Below are positions 40,720 through 50,599 of a stretch of DNA of 64,000 bases, in pieces. The stretch covers positions 1 to 64,000 of the forward strand of contig NZ_JQKD01000023.1 of NCBI RefSeq assembly GCF_000745855.1, given 5' to 3'. The position numbers and the translations under genes were made by a program. The stretch's first letter is position 1. Each line of letters starts with the position of its first letter. The notes under the pieces are model-generated. The model was not told the DNA's origin. It made no database searches and saw only the letters and a program-made list of their open reading frames with translations. Source of the stretch: Xenophilus azovorans DSM 13620 (lineage in GTDB: Bacteria; Pseudomonadota; Gammaproteobacteria; Burkholderiales; Burkholderiaceae_C).

Positions 40720-41454
40720 ATGGAAACACACCTGAAAACCACCCGGAGCGACGGAACGCGCTCCGATGTGCTGCTGATCTTTCTGCCGGGCGCCTTCCTC
40801 GCGCCGGATGAGTTCGAGCGCGAAGGCTTCATCAGCGCCATGACGGAGCGCGACGTCGCGGCCGACGTGATGCTGGTGGACGCCAACGTCTCCTACTACT
40901 ACGACCAGACTTTCACCACCCACCTGCAGCAGGATGTGCTCGATCCGGCGCGCGCGCTGGGCTACCGCTCGATCTGGCTGGTGGGCATTTCCATCGGCGG
41001 CTTCGGCGCGCTGATCCACCAGTTGGCGCAGCCGGGCTCGGTGCAGGGCATCGTGGCGCTGGCGCCCTACCTGGGCCGGCGTCCGCTGGCGGCCGAGATC
41101 CGCAAGGCCGGCGGCCTGCGCGCCTGGAAGGCGCCCGACGGCCCGCTGCCCGACGAGGAAGTGGACCGGCGCCTGTGGCCCTGGCTGCAGCAGTACGCCG
41201 ACGAGATGCCGACCAAGGAATTGCCGCCGCTGTACCTGGGCTTCGGCCTGGCGGACCGCTTCGCCGCCAACCATGCGCTGCTGGCCGAGGTGCTGCCCGA
41301 GGACCGCGTCTTCACCACCGAGGGCGGCCACGACTGGCCGCAGTGGTCGCGCCTGTGGCGGCGCATGCTGGAGGTGCTGCCGCTGCCCTCGCGGTCGCCG
41401 TCCGCGCCGGCGTTCAGGACACCGGCAGCGCGTCCAAGGGCCATCGCGGCCTGA
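40720..41454 (+). CDS. Alpha/beta-hydrolase fold protein
   Basis: 244 residues. A GISIGG nucleophile elbow puts the Ser near residue 91. A probable acid is Asp near 178 (LGFGLADRF) and a His near 204 ([10 protein letters not shown]), consistent with an alpha/beta hydrolase. [14 protein letters not shown] near the start would form the oxyanion loop. No signal peptide is seen, so it is probably cytoplasmic. The substrate is unknown. The ATG at 40720 is chosen; a GTG at 40606 would add 38 basic residues. Its 3' end overlaps the convergent tsaD by 41 bp. Confidence 0.75.
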   Translation: METHLKTTRSDGTRSDVLLIFLPGAFLAPDEFEREGFISAMTERDVAADVMLVDANVSYYYDQTFTTHLQQDVLDPARALGYRSIWLVGISIGGFGALIHQLAQPGSVQGIVALAPYLGRRPLAAEIRKAGGLRAWKAPDGPLPDEEVDRRLWPWLQQYADEMPTKELPPLYLGFGLADRFAANHALLAEVLPEDRVFTTEGGHDWPQWSRLWRRMLEVLPLPSRSPSAPAFRTPAARPRAIAA

Positions 41455-42451
41455 CGTCGAAGGCATAGCGCGTGGTCGGCGCTTCCAGCCCGGCCTCCAG
41501 GCGCATCGCGGCGGCCATGGCGATCATGGCGCCGTTGTCGGTGCACAGGGCCAGCTCCGGATAGTGAACGCGCACGCCGCGGCGCCGGCAGGCGGCGTCG
41601 AGCTGCGCGCGCAGCAGCCGGTTGGCGCCGACGCCGCCGGCGACCACCAGGCGCTTCATGCCGGTCTGGTCCAGCGCGGCAAGCGATTTGCGCAGCAGCA
41701 CCTCGACGATGGCGGCCTGCGTGGCGGCAGCGAGGTCGGCCTTGCGCGATGCCAGCGCATCGCCCAGCTTCTTGGCCTGCGTCAGCACCGCGGTCTTCAG
41801 GCCGGCGAAGGAGAAGTCCAGGTCGCCGCTGTGCAGCAGCGGGCGCGGCAGGCGGAAGGCCTCCGGGTCGCCGCCCTCGGCCAGCTTCGACAGCCACGGC
41901 CCGCCGGGGTACGGCAGCCCCATGAGCTTGGCGCTCTTGTCGAAGGCCTCGCCGGCCGCGTCGTCGATGGTCTCGCCGAGGATCTCGTAGCGCCCCACGC
42001 CCTCGACGCGCATCAACTGCGTATGGCCGCCCGAGACCAGCAGGGCGACGAAGGGGAACTCTGGCGGATCGGCGCCGAGGAAGGGCGAGAGCAGATGCCC
42101 TTCGAGGTGGTGCACGCCCAGCACCGGCCGCCCCAGCGCCGCGCCCAGCGCACAGGCCACGCCGGCGCCCACCAGCAGCGCGCCGGCCAGGCCGGGGCCG
42201 CGCGTGTAGGCCACCACGTCGATGGCGTCGCGTTCGACGCCCGCCTCGGCCAGCACCGCCCGCGTGAGCGGGAGCACGCGCCGGATGTGGTCGCGGCTGG
42301 CCAGCTCCGGCACCACGCCGCCGTAGGCCTGGTGCATGTCGATCTGGCTGTGTAGCGCATGCGCCAGCAGGCGCGGCACGCCGGCGCCGCGCGCCTCGAC
42401 CAGCGCCACGCCGGTTTCGTCGCAGGAGGATTCGATGCCCAGGACTCGCAT
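41414..42451 (-). CDS. tsaD: tRNA N6-adenosine threonylcarbamoyltransferase TsaD
   Basis: 345 residues, ASKHA fold. The start [20 protein letters not shown] is diagnostic. The metal-binding His pair is in [14 protein letters not shown] near residue 112, followed by VSGGHTQLM and the nucleotide-site [16 protein letters not shown] near residue 270. It makes t6A37 in ANN-decoding tRNAs with TsaB and TsaE, which are not in this window. It is 47 bp after the GT2 gene and may be read from the polysaccharide operon. Confidence 0.95.
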   Translation of the reverse strand: MRVLGIESSCDETGVALVEARGAGVPRLLAHALHSQIDMHQAYGGVVPELASRDHIRRVLPLTRAVLAEAGVERDAIDVVAYTRGPGLAGALLVGAGVACALGAALGRPVLGVHHLEGHLLSPFLGADPPEFPFVALLVSGGHTQLMRVEGVGRYEILGETIDDAAGEAFDKSAKLMGLPYPGGPWLSKLAEGGDPEAFRLPRPLLHSGDLDFSFAGLKTAVLTQAKKLGDALASRKADLAAATQAAIVEVLLRKSLAALDQTGMKRLVVAGGVGANRLLRAQLDAACRRRGVRVHYPELALCTDNGAMIAMAAAMRLEAGLEAPTTRYAFDVRPRWPLDALPVS

Positions 42452-42498
42452 GGGCCGCGAGTCTACGGGGCGCGGCGCGGGCGTGCCGGCGGCGGGGT

Positions 42499-43386
42499 TC
42501 AGGGCAGGTGCAGCACCCGTTCGGGCACGGCGCTTCCCTTCAGCGTGTCCAGCAGCGCCATGGCGTTGCCGGCGAGCCGGCCCCTGCGGTCCACCCAGGG
42601 CTCGGGCACCGGGCTGCGCAAGACGTTGGCGAGCAGGTTCCTGCCGACGTGGGCCAGGGCCTTGCCCCAGGCCATGGTGCCCTTGCGGGCCAGGTACAGC
42701 GGGTTGGCGACCTGCGAGTAGCCCAGGCGCCGGCCCGAGGTGCGGCCCGCGCGCTTGGTGCCCAGGTGCACACCCCGCAGGCGCGTGGCGCAGACGACGT
42801 CGCCATGCAGTGCGAGCTGGCGCGAGAAGTCCACGTCCTCCAGCCAGGCGTACAGCGGCAGGCGCTCGTCGAACCGGATGCGGTGCGCGTGCGCGGGCGC
42901 CATCCGCACGGCCATGTTGCATCCATAGCCGTTGTAGGTGGGCGAGATGCGTCCCGGCTCCGTCCCGGGCGGCGATTGCGCGAGGAGCCGGGCCCCCTCG
43001 TCGAATTCGATGCCCGGCCCCAGGATGCCGTCGGCCAGCACCTTGCCCGTCGCCACGACGATCCCCGGATGGCACAGGAACAGGCGCTCGGCCTCGGCCA
43101 GGTAGTCGTCGGCGGGAAGGAAGTCGTCATCGAAGAAGACCACGATGTCCGCATCGGTGGCATCGAGCAGCGCGTTGCGCTGCGCCGACGAGCCGACCGG
43201 CCCGGACACGATCCGTGCGGGGGCCGGGAAGTCCTGCAGGCACGCGGCGTCGAAGTCGCCGGAGCGCGCGGGGCAGATCAGCAGTTCGTCGGGCTGGCGC
43301 AACTGGCGCCGGAGATGGCCCACGGTGTCGGCGCTGATCTTGGGGCGACCCGCGGTCGCGATGGCAACGGCAATCTTCAGGCACAT
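42499..43386 (-). CDS. Family 2-type glycosyltransferase
   Basis: 295 residues, GT-A fold, probably cytoplasmic or membrane-associated. The nucleotide-sugar site shows [20 protein letters not shown] then [13 protein letters not shown] near residue 85 (the DxD motif). A later [14 protein letters not shown] is the usual ED region before the catalytic base. It would add one sugar to the lipid-linked repeat unit. The ATG at 43386 ([13 protein letters not shown]) is preferred to one at 43434. It is the last glycan gene before tsaD. Confidence 0.82.
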   Translation of the reverse strand: MCLKIAVAIATAGRPKISADTVGHLRRQLRQPDELLICPARSGDFDAACLQDFPAPARIVSGPVGSSAQRNALLDATDADIVVFFDDDFLPADDYLAEAERLFLCHPGIVVATGKVLADGILGPGIEFDEGARLLAQSPPGTEPGRISPTYNGYGCNMAVRMAPAHAHRIRFDERLPLYAWLEDVDFSRQLALHGDVVCATRLRGVHLGTKRAGRTSGRRLGYSQVANPLYLARKGTMAWGKALAHVGRNLLANVLRSPVPEPWVDRRGRLAGNAMALLDTLKGSAVPERVLHLP

Positions 43387-43487
43387 GGGGAACAGGAAAG
43401 CGATGGCGGGAGCGGTCGTCCCCACAGGGGGCACGCCGCTCCAGGGTCATTGAAACGGGGGGCGAGGATGGGCCGGCGAGACGCCGG

Positions 43488-44666
43488 CTAGGGTCCGGCG
43501 TTCGGTTTGCCGAGCGCGCGGCTGGCGCCGAGCACCGACGGACCCCGCGCGGCAGCGGACCACGAGGGCTGCGCCGCGGCGATCTCGAGCAGCCGGCGTG
43601 CCGCCCGCTCCCAGGTGAAGAGCGCGGCGCGGCGCGCACCCCGCTCCCGCAGCGATCCGGCCAGGGCCGGGTCGTCGCGCAGCCGCAGGATCTGCGCCTC
43701 CCACGCCTGGGCGTCGTGCGGATCGGCCCACAGCGCCGCCTTGGCGCACACCTCGGGCAGCGCACCGCAGGGCGCCGCGATGACGGGGCAGCCGAGCGCC
43801 ATCGCCTCCAGCGGTGGCAGGCCGAAGCCTTCGGTCAGCGAGGGGAAGGCCAGCGCCGCGGCCCTGCGCAGCAGGCCGGCGAGCTGCTCGTCGCTGATGC
43901 GGCCCAGGAACCTCACGTTCGGCGGAACCTCGTGCCCCTGGCGCTCGAAGTCCTCGCGCGTCGCCGCCCCGAACAGCGCCAGGGTCATGTCGCCCAGCCG
44001 GCCGGACCGGAAGGCCTTCAGCAGCAGGCCGATGTTCTTGTGCACCTGGGTGTTCGCCAGCGCGACGACGAAGCGGCCGTCGGCCAGGCCGAAGGCGCGC
44101 GCCGCGTCCTCGTCGGGCACCAGCCGCAGGACGTGATCGCAGCCGTTGTGGACCACCAGGCTGCGCGCCGCATCGGCCACGCCGTACTGGTCGAGTTGGG
44201 CGCGGGAATACTGCGAGACGGTGAGGATCCCCCGGTTGCGCCGGCCCAGCCGCGGCTGCACCAGCCGGTACCACGCACGGAAGCCGCGCGAGTACGACGC
44301 CGGCGAACTGTGGACCTGCGCGTCATGGATCATCGTGAACGCATCGCGGTGCAGCACCGGCCCGAGGTTGCAGAAGTTCAGCAGCGTCGCGCCCCGCGCC
44401 TGCCACGGCAGCACCAGTTGCTCCCAGGGGATGCCCTTGAGTGCGGCGCTCCTCCGGCCGACGCTGTGCATGCGGATGTGGGAGAAGGCGATGTCCGGGA
44501 GCCAGTCTCCCGGCACCAGCAGGCGGCACGGATGGGCCCGCGCCAGTGCCGCGTCGCGGGCCAGCACGGCGTCCAGGGCCAGGACCAGCTCGTAGGCGAC
44601 GCGATGGACGCCCGAGCGGCTGGCCGATCGCTGGAGAAACTTGCCGTTGATCACTAACTCGGTCAT
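43488..44666 (-). CDS. Family 4-type glycosyltransferase
   Basis: 392 residues, GT-B fold. The C-terminal sugar-nucleotide domain has VVALANTQVHKNIGLLLKAF near residue 205 and the EX7E motif in FPSLTEGFGLPPLEAMALG near residue 290. It retains anomeric configuration. It opens with TELVINGKFLQRSASRSGVH, a start seen in mannosyltransferase-like GT4 proteins; the sugar is not determinable. It is 52 bp after the flippase gene. Confidence 0.85.
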   Translation of the reverse strand: MTELVINGKFLQRSASRSGVHRVAYELVLALDAVLARDAALARAHPCRLLVPGDWLPDIAFSHIRMHSVGRRSAALKGIPWEQLVLPWQARGATLLNFCNLGPVLHRDAFTMIHDAQVHSSPASYSRGFRAWYRLVQPRLGRRNRGILTVSQYSRAQLDQYGVADAARSLVVHNGCDHVLRLVPDEDAARAFGLADGRFVVALANTQVHKNIGLLLKAFRSGRLGDMTLALFGAATREDFERQGHEVPPNVRFLGRISDEQLAGLLRRAAALAFPSLTEGFGLPPLEAMALGCPVIAAPCGALPEVCAKAALWADPHDAQAWEAQILRLRDDPALAGSLRERGARRAALFTWERAARRLLEIAAAQPSWSAAARGPSVLGASRALGKPNAGP

Positions 44667-44718
44667 GGGGCAGAAAAGCAGGCGGTGGTGTTGTGGTGAA
44701 AAGGTTGGCGGCGGCGCC

Positions 44719-46251
44719 TCAGCGCCCCGGTCCGCTGGCCGCGGGCGATTCGCCCGGCGCGGCGCGGTGGCGCCGGTACCGCGCGAGCCAGGCGGCAGCG
44801 GTCTCGAAGGCATGCTGCTCGAACCCGGCGGGCCGTCCCGTCCATCGCCAGACGATCCACACGCACAGGCCGTAGACCAGCAGATAAAGCAGGAAGATCG
44901 GCAGGCCGAGGGCGACCAGGCCGAACACGTTGGCAGCGCCCGAGACGGCGGGCTGCGTGGCCCACAGGAGCGCGCCGGCCGGCAGCACGGCGATGAAGGG
45001 GATGCGCAGCATGCCCAGTTGCGCGCGCACGCTGGCGCCGGACAGGTGGCGGACGATGAGGAACGACACCGCGGTGGTCGCCAGGGAACTCACGGCACTG
45101 GCGGCGATGACCCCCGGAATGCCGTGGTGCGCAGCGCCCCACCACACCAGCGGCACCCGGATCAGCAGGTCGATCACGGTGCGCCGCGCCAGCCAGTGGG
45201 TGCGGTCCAGCATCTGCGTCAGCGCGCCCATGAGCAGCGCCGGCATGCCGAGCAGCGACGCGGCGCTGATCCACTGCAGCCATTGCGCCGCCGAGAGCCA
45301 GTTGGGGCCCAGCGCCACCCGGATCAGCGCCTCGGGCCATAGCACCGGCACCGTCATCGCGGGCACCATGACCACCAGCATGGCGCGCGAAAGCTGCACA
45401 TAGCGCGCGCCGGCAGTGGGACCGGCGGAGGCGAGCGCCGTCATCGCCGGACGCAGCAGCGGCACCGCCAGCGCCTGGATGGGTATCTCCGAGATCTGCT
45501 TGGCGATCGAGTACTGGCCGAACGCCGCGATGGGCGTCAGGCGCGACAGCAGCAGCCGGTCGATCTGCCAGTTCAGCGCCGAACAGAACTGGGCCACGAA
45601 GTTCCAGCCGAGGAAGTTCGAGAAGCGATGCCACTCGGACAGGCTCAGGCGGGGCCGGAACGGCGCGACCACGTACGACGCCAGCGTGCCGAGCACGGGC
45701 GAGCAGATCGTGGCGGCAGCGATGGCCCAGTAGCTGCCCGTCGCGGCCGCCAGCGCGACGGAGACGACGAAGGCGAGCACCTTGCCGGACAGTTCCACCA
45801 CCGCGTCGGGCTGGAAATTGAATGCACGCGCGTACTCCACCATGCGCGGGCTGCTCATCCCCCGCGCGGCCGGCGCCAGCGCCAGCACGGACAGCAGCAC
45901 CGCCAGCCGCGGCTCGTTGTTGAACCACGCGAGCGGCCAGGCCAGCGCCAGCAGCAGCACGCCGATGGCGAAGCCGCGCAGCAGGCCCAGCGTGAACGCC
46001 GTGTTCAGCATCGCGCGCGTGACGCTCGGCCCGCGCAGCAGCGCCACCGAAGTCGGCAGATCCAGCAGCGCCTCGACCACGAAGACGACGGCCATCGCCA
46101 TCGCGACCAGGCCGAAGTCCGCCGGCCCGAGGAAGCGGGCCAGGCAGAACAGCATGGCCAGGTCGATCAGCTTGGCCGACAGCCGCGCGCCCACCGTCCA
46201 TGCGCCCGCCGCCGCGACGCGACGGGCCAGGTCCTTCTGGTCAGGCGCCAT
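44719..46251 (-). CDS. Wzx-type polysaccharide flippase (MOP superfamily)
   Basis: 510 residues with about 12-14 membrane segments. The N-terminus VGARLSAKLIDLAMLFCLAR followed by FLGPADFGLVAMAMAVVF is typical of the polysaccharide_synt branch of MOP flippases. It would move the undecaprenyl-linked repeat across the inner membrane for polymerisation. The ATG at 46251 overlaps the upstream gene by 11 bp. The cytoplasmic C-terminal tail (ARYRRHRAAPGESPAASGPGR) is unremarkable. Confidence 0.87.
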   Translation of the reverse strand: MAPDQKDLARRVAAAGAWTVGARLSAKLIDLAMLFCLARFLGPADFGLVAMAMAVVFVVEALLDLPTSVALLRGPSVTRAMLNTAFTLGLLRGFAIGVLLLALAWPLAWFNNEPRLAVLLSVLALAPAARGMSSPRMVEYARAFNFQPDAVVELSGKVLAFVVSVALAAATGSYWAIAAATICSPVLGTLASYVVAPFRPRLSLSEWHRFSNFLGWNFVAQFCSALNWQIDRLLLSRLTPIAAFGQYSIAKQISEIPIQALAVPLLRPAMTALASAGPTAGARYVQLSRAMLVVMVPAMTVPVLWPEALIRVALGPNWLSAAQWLQWISAASLLGMPALLMGALTQMLDRTHWLARRTVIDLLIRVPLVWWGAAHHGIPGVIAASAVSSLATTAVSFLIVRHLSGASVRAQLGMLRIPFIAVLPAGALLWATQPAVSGAANVFGLVALGLPIFLLYLLVYGLCVWIVWRWTGRPAGFEQHAFETAAAWLARYRRHRAAPGESPAASGPGR

Positions 46252-47689
46252 GTGCGTTGCGCGCAGCGGAGAACGGCGACGATGCTGCGCTGACCTGGGC
46301 CCGGAAGGAGGATGCAGCACTGGTGGCCGCCATCGCGAAGCCGTAGAGGAACGCGTTGAAGAGGCCGAAATCCGGCGACGTCCCGATCACCAGGCTGGAC
46401 ACGAAGGGGGCCGCATAGGCCCAGCGGATGCCCACCAGCAGCGCCTGGCCCTGCACGTCGAACGGCGCGGCCCGCCGCAACGCGAGGCACTGGACCACGA
46501 AGGCGAGGTAGCACAGCGTGGCGAGCACCCCCGCGTTGCTGGCCAGGGCCACGAGCAGGTTGGAGGCGCGCGTTCCCCCGAGGCCCACGCCCAGGCCGTA
46601 GGTGGCCGCCACCGCGTCCCACGCCACCTGCGTCCACATGTTGCGCTCCTCGAAGGAGCTGCTGGCCGCCTTCTGCAGGACCCAGGTGTCGATGCGCTCC
46701 GTTACGGGCGCGAGCAGTTGCGGGAACGCCACCACCAGCAGCAGCAGGGTGGTCAGCACGCCCAGGCCGATCATGAATTCGCGCAGCAGCCCGCGGTGCA
46801 GGTAGGGGTTGCGGCGCGCCCCGACCGCGCGCCATCCCCACTCCGCGACCGCTGCGCAGGCGAACACGCCGAAGCCCAGGTAGGCCGCCGACGACGTCGA
46901 CAGCCACAGCAGCAGCACCAGCATCACCAGCAGCACGGGCACGATGCGGTCGCGCAGCAGGCCGGCCGGCATGGCGCGGCGCAGGAAGTACAGCGCCACC
47001 AGGAAGCTCAGCGTCAGGTAGCCGAAGGTGGACGCCTCCGGCATCAGGCCCACGACGCGCTTGCCGTCCACCACCTCGATGCTGGTGAGCAGCGCGTAGG
47101 TGGCGGTGCGGAACGGCTCCAGCAGGCCCTCCAGCGGCAGGAACAGCGTCCCGAAGTCCAGCAGGCCGGTGAACACGGCCATGGCCGCGCCGAGGCACAG
47201 CGCCGCCAGCACGTGGCGGCGCATGGCGGTGGTGCGCAGCATCCTCGTGAAGACGAACACCATCGCCACCGAGATGCTGAGGTAGAGCAGCTGCGACAGG
47301 TTCTGCAGCGACGGCGCCAGCGGGCCGGCACCGATGTCGTCCTGGCGCAGCGGCACCACGACCACCTCGCCGGCGAACAGGCGGGGCATGAACAGCGTGG
47401 TGATGCAGGCGAAAGCCCAGAACAGGAAGAGCCACGCCAGGCGGCTGGGGCGTGTCGCCATCCCGAGGGCGTAGGCGAGTTCGTCCTTGCCGATGAAGTG
47501 CCGGACGATCAGCAGCACGGCCACGATCGGGGCCGGCGTGAGCGTGAGGCCGGCCAGCAAGGCAGGGGGCACCACGGCGAAGGAGCCGAAGGACATCGCC
47601 CCGAAGAACAGGTACACGAGCCGGTGGCTGCGCCCCACGAAGGCCCAGGCGGCCAGGCACCAGAAGACGGCGATCGGGATCAGGTCCAT
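46241..47689 (-). CDS. O-antigen ligase/polymerase-like membrane protein (Wzy-type)
   Basis: 482 residues with about 12 membrane segments and a larger periplasmic loop near residues 310-350 (PVTERIDTWVLQKAASSSFE). Topology, the motif EASTFGYLTLSFLVALYFL near residue 215 and its place next to a flippase suggest the polymerase of a Wzx/Wzy system. These proteins diverge quickly, so an O-antigen ligase (WaaL) role cannot be excluded. It overlaps both neighbours by about 10 bp. Confidence 0.72.
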   Translation of the reverse strand: MDLIPIAVFWCLAAWAFVGRSHRLVYLFFGAMSFGSFAVVPPALLAGLTLTPAPIVAVLLIVRHFIGKDELAYALGMATRPSRLAWLFLFWAFACITTLFMPRLFAGEVVVVPLRQDDIGAGPLAPSLQNLSQLLYLSISVAMVFVFTRMLRTTAMRRHVLAALCLGAAMAVFTGLLDFGTLFLPLEGLLEPFRTATYALLTSIEVVDGKRVVGLMPEASTFGYLTLSFLVALYFLRRAMPAGLLRDRIVPVLLVMLVLLLWLSTSSAAYLGFGVFACAAVAEWGWRAVGARRNPYLHRGLLREFMIGLGVLTTLLLLVVAFPQLLAPVTERIDTWVLQKAASSSFEERNMWTQVAWDAVAATYGLGVGLGGTRASNLLVALASNAGVLATLCYLAFVVQCLALRRAAPFDVQGQALLVGIRWAYAAPFVSSLVIGTSPDFGLFNAFLYGFAMAATSAASSFRAQVSAASSPFSAARNAHGA

Positions 47690-48894
47690 GCCGACGCCTC
47701 CCTGGCCGGTGCAGGATCAGGCCGGGTGCTCAGCCGGCCGATCAGCTCGGCCATCCGCGCCCGGAAGACGGCCGTGTCGAACGAACGGGCGTGCGTCCGG
47801 AGCGCCTGGGCGTCGAAGGACGGCTCGGCCGCCTCGAAGCGCCGGATGGCGTCGACCATCGACTCGGTCGTCTGCTCATGGAAGAGCAGCCCCGTGCGGC
47901 CGTCCACCACCGTTTCGAGGGCGCCGCCGCGCGCATAGGCGATCACCGGCCGACCGCTGGCCATGACCTCCAGCGGGACGATGCCGAAGTCCTCCACGCC
48001 GGGGAACAGCAGCGCCCTGCAGCCGGCGAAGCTGCGCACCATCTCCTCGTCCGTCACCGGCCCGAGGAATTCCACCGTGGGTCCGGCCAGCCGCTTCAGC
48101 GCCGCGTTGGCGCCGGAGCCGATGACCCGCAGCCGCCGGCCCAGGCGCGTGCAGGCCTCCACCGCGATCTCGATCTTCTTGTAGGGCGTGATCTGCCCCG
48201 CGCACAGGTAGTACTCGCCCGGCGCCGCCGAGGCCGGCGCTGCGAAGCGCGACAGGTCCACGGGGGGATGGACGACCAGCGCATCGCGCCGGTAGTACTT
48301 CTCGATGCGGCGCGCCACGTAGGCCGAGTTGGCGATGAAGTGGTCCACGCGGTGCGCGGTGCTCACGTCCCACTGGCGCAGCAGCGGCGCCGCCAGCGAC
48401 ATCATGGTGCGCGTCACGGCGCCCGAGGCGGCGCGGTACTGGGGATACAGGTCCCAGATGTAGCGCATGGGCGAGTGGCAGTAGCAGATGTGCGTGGCGT
48501 CGGGCCCCGGCACGATGCCCTTGGCCGGGCCGGCCTCGCTGGAGATGATCAGGTCGTAGCCCGTCAGGTCGAACGACTCCAGCGCGAAGGGCATCAGCGG
48601 CAGCATCTTCTGGTAGTGCCGCACACCGCCGATCTTCTGCAGGAAGGAGGTGTGGATGCGATGGCGCCGCAGCCGGGGCGAGATGGCCGCCGGGTCGCAC
48701 ACCAGCGTGAAGATGTCGGCGTCGGGATACAGGTCGCTCAGGACCTCCAGCACCTTCTCGCCGCCGCGCATGCCGACCAGCCAGTAGTGGACCAGCGCCA
48801 CCCGCATCCGCCGGTTCGCCGCGGCAGCCGTCTGCACGGCGCCGCCGCCGTGGTCGTCGTCGGCATACCGGAGCAGGGCGGCGCTAGTACGCAT
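47680..48894 (-). CDS. Family 4-type glycosyltransferase (WbaZ-like)
   Basis: 404 residues if started at 48894, or 375 from the ATG at 48807 (MRVALVHYWLVGMRGGEKVL). The second start looks like the true enzyme N-terminus, but the first follows the 10-11 bp overlap pattern of this operon. GT-B fold: HICYCHSPMRYIWDLYPQYR near residue 140, and the EX7E motif in FPGVEDFGIVPLEVMASGRP near residue 310. WbaZ-like enzymes are often mannosyltransferases; that is family knowledge, not shown here. Confidence 0.85.
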   Translation of the reverse strand: MRTSAALLRYADDDHGGGAVQTAAAANRRMRVALVHYWLVGMRGGEKVLEVLSDLYPDADIFTLVCDPAAISPRLRRHRIHTSFLQKIGGVRHYQKMLPLMPFALESFDLTGYDLIISSEAGPAKGIVPGPDATHICYCHSPMRYIWDLYPQYRAASGAVTRTMMSLAAPLLRQWDVSTAHRVDHFIANSAYVARRIEKYYRRDALVVHPPVDLSRFAAPASAAPGEYYLCAGQITPYKKIEIAVEACTRLGRRLRVIGSGANAALKRLAGPTVEFLGPVTDEEMVRSFAGCRALLFPGVEDFGIVPLEVMASGRPVIAYARGGALETVVDGRTGLLFHEQTTESMVDAIRRFEAAEPSFDAQALRTHARSFDTAVFRARMAELIGRLSTRPDPAPAREASAWT

Positions 48895-50305
48895 TCTTGT
48901 GGACGAACCCTTTGAACAGGGTCAGGAAGATGATCCAGAGATCGAAGCCCAGCGACCAGTTCTGGATGTAGAAGATGTCGCACTCGATGCGCTTGGCCAG
49001 GTCGGTCGAGCCGCGCCAGCCGTTGATCTGGGCCCATCCGGTGATGCCGGCCTTGACCATGTGCTTCTTCATGTAGGCCGGGATCTCGTTCTTGAACTTC
49101 TCGACGAACACCGGCCGCTCGGGACGCGGCCCGACGATGGACATGTCGCCCATCAGCACATTGATGAACTGCGGCAGCTCGTCCAGGCTGGTCTTGCGCA
49201 GGAAGGCACCCACCCGCGTGGCGCGCTGCTCGCCCGCCTTGGCCCACACGGCGCCGCTGCGCTGCTCCGCATCGACCGGCATGGAGCGGAACTTGAGCAT
49301 CTGGAAGCGCTGGTTGTTCCAGCTCACGCGCTCCTGCCGGTAGAACACCGGCCCGGGCGAGCTGAGCTTGACGGCGACGGCGATCAGCAGCATCAGCGGC
49401 GAGATGAGCAGCAGGATCAGGAAGGCCAGCAGCCGGTCCTCGACCGCCTTGACGATGCGCGAGACGCCCTGCAGCGGCGTCTGCTGCAGCGTGATCACCG
49501 GCAGGCCCGCCACCTCCTCGACCGAGTGGTTCAGCAGGTGGATGCCGAAGAGATCGGGCACCAGCCGGATGTCGGCCGTGCAGTGCCGCAACTGGCTGAC
49601 GGCCGCCGCGATCTGCGCCTGCTCCTGCAGCGGCATCGCCAGCCAGACCTGAGCGATCTGGTGCGACTCCACGTACTCGCCCAGGCGCTCCAGCGACCCG
49701 AGCATCGGTGCGCCGGTCAACTGGCTGCGGTCCGCATCGGTCGCGAACCAGCCGCACACCTCGATGCCGGCCCACTTGTTGCGCCGGAGCACGTCGACCA
49801 GCCGCTGCGCGTCCGGATTGGCGCCGACCACGACGGCCGAACGCGCGTCCATGCCCTGCGCCCGCACCCAGTTGGCCGCCCCGCGGACCACCGCGCGGAA
49901 GACCACCGCGCCGCCCAGGCCCAGCACGAACCACCCGAACCACCACAGGCGCGACAGGTCGTGCCCCACCTTGAACGCCAGCACGTACACCGCCAGCAGG
50001 CAGAAGATGATCATCCACATGGCGGCCAGCTGCATGGCCTCGCTGGCGACGCTGTGCCCGCGCCAGCTGCGGTACACCGAGCCGCCGTTGAGCACGATCA
50101 TGGCCAGCAGCACGCCGTGGCTGATCACCTGCGCGTAGTCGGCTTCCACCGACACATGGCCGAAGCGCAGCGCGAATGCCAGGACGCCCGCCGCGCCGAA
50201 GATCATGACGTCGCCGACGCGCAACGCCAGCCCCAGCATGGCATTCATGCTGCCGGCGGCCAGAATGGGTGCTTTGGTCCCGTCGTTGACGGACGCGAAC
50301 AGCAT
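48884..50305 (-). CDS. wcaJ: Undecaprenyl-phosphate sugar phosphotransferase, WcaJ-type
   Basis: 473 residues. Four or five N-terminal membrane segments, a soluble CoA-binding-like middle domain ([20 protein letters not shown] near residue 140), and a C-terminal bacterial sugar transferase domain with [40 protein letters not shown] and VGPRPERP. It starts the glycan by moving a sugar-1-phosphate (glucose in WcaJ itself) to undecaprenyl phosphate. It is the first gene of the polysaccharide operon, preceded by the regulatory region at 50331-50515. Confidence 0.9.
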   Translation of the reverse strand: MLFASVNDGTKAPILAAGSMNAMLGLALRVGDVMIFGAAGVLAFALRFGHVSVEADYAQVISHGVLLAMIVLNGGSVYRSWRGHSVASEAMQLAAMWMIIFCLLAVYVLAFKVGHDLSRLWWFGWFVLGLGGAVVFRAVVRGAANWVRAQGMDARSAVVVGANPDAQRLVDVLRRNKWAGIEVCGWFATDADRSQLTGAPMLGSLERLGEYVESHQIAQVWLAMPLQEQAQIAAAVSQLRHCTADIRLVPDLFGIHLLNHSVEEVAGLPVITLQQTPLQGVSRIVKAVEDRLLAFLILLLISPLMLLIAVAVKLSSPGPVFYRQERVSWNNQRFQMLKFRSMPVDAEQRSGAVWAKAGEQRATRVGAFLRKTSLDELPQFINVLMGDMSIVGPRPERPVFVEKFKNEIPAYMKKHMVKAGITGWAQINGWRGSTDLAKRIECDIFYIQNWSLGFDLWIIFLTLFKGFVHKNAY

Positions 50306-50330
50306 GGACGTTCCCCTGAGCCGTTACACC

Positions 50331-50345
50331 TGGATAAGTTATCCA
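50331..50345. promoter_or_regulatory. Palindrome upstream of wcaJ
   Basis: TGGATAAGTTATCCA is a perfect 7+1+7 palindrome 26 bp before the wcaJ start. TTGAAC (complement of 50356-50361) 15-17 bases further upstream could be a -35, which would place the palindrome over the -10 and start site. A repressor or activator site is plausible. Confidence 0.5.
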
Positions 50346-50477
50346 GTAATAAGAAGGTTCAAATATTACACAGCCATCGGGCGCCCGCGCGATAGCACGG
50401 ACGGCCGCCGAGGCCCTTCCGATCGGCCAATGGAGGCTGTGTGAAGCCGAAGATCGCTCCTCGGCCAGGGGGCAACT

Positions 50478-50515
50478 GTACTACTTACAGGTTATTTGTA
50501 CTACTTCCAGTTTAA
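50478..50515. repeat. Tandem 19-bp direct repeat upstream of the polysaccharide operon
   Basis: TGTACTACTTACAGGTTAT (50478-50496) is followed directly by TGTACTACTTCCAGTTTAA (50497-50515), with 16 of 19 positions identical. The pair lies about 175 bp upstream of wcaJ in a locally AT-rich stretch. Two adjacent copies with near two-turn spacing suggest cooperative protein binding. The rest of 50306-50599 holds the palindrome at 50331, a spaced inverted repeat ACACAGCC/GGCTGTGT (50368-50442) and the hisF terminator. Confidence 0.6.
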
Positions 50516-50542
50516 TTTTCTGGACGAAATCAGGAAGTAAAT

Positions 50543-50587
50543 ACAAAAGTGCATGCATCGCCGCACGCGGTGCGGGCGCGAGCATGC
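50543..50587 (-). terminator. Terminator of the histidine operon
   Basis: Two-tier hairpin: outer GCATGC (50551-50556 with 50582-50587) and inner CCGCAC (50561-50566) with GTGCGG (50570-50575). On the minus strand it is followed by ACTTTTGTATTT. It lies 12 bp after the hisF stop. Confidence 0.7.
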
Positions 50588-50599
50588 GGCTGCGACTTG

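Noticed and set aside
43471-43487. GCCGGC hairpin after the GT4 gene as an operon terminator
   Set aside because: No T-run and the next gene is in the same pathway; it is probably an internal structure at most.
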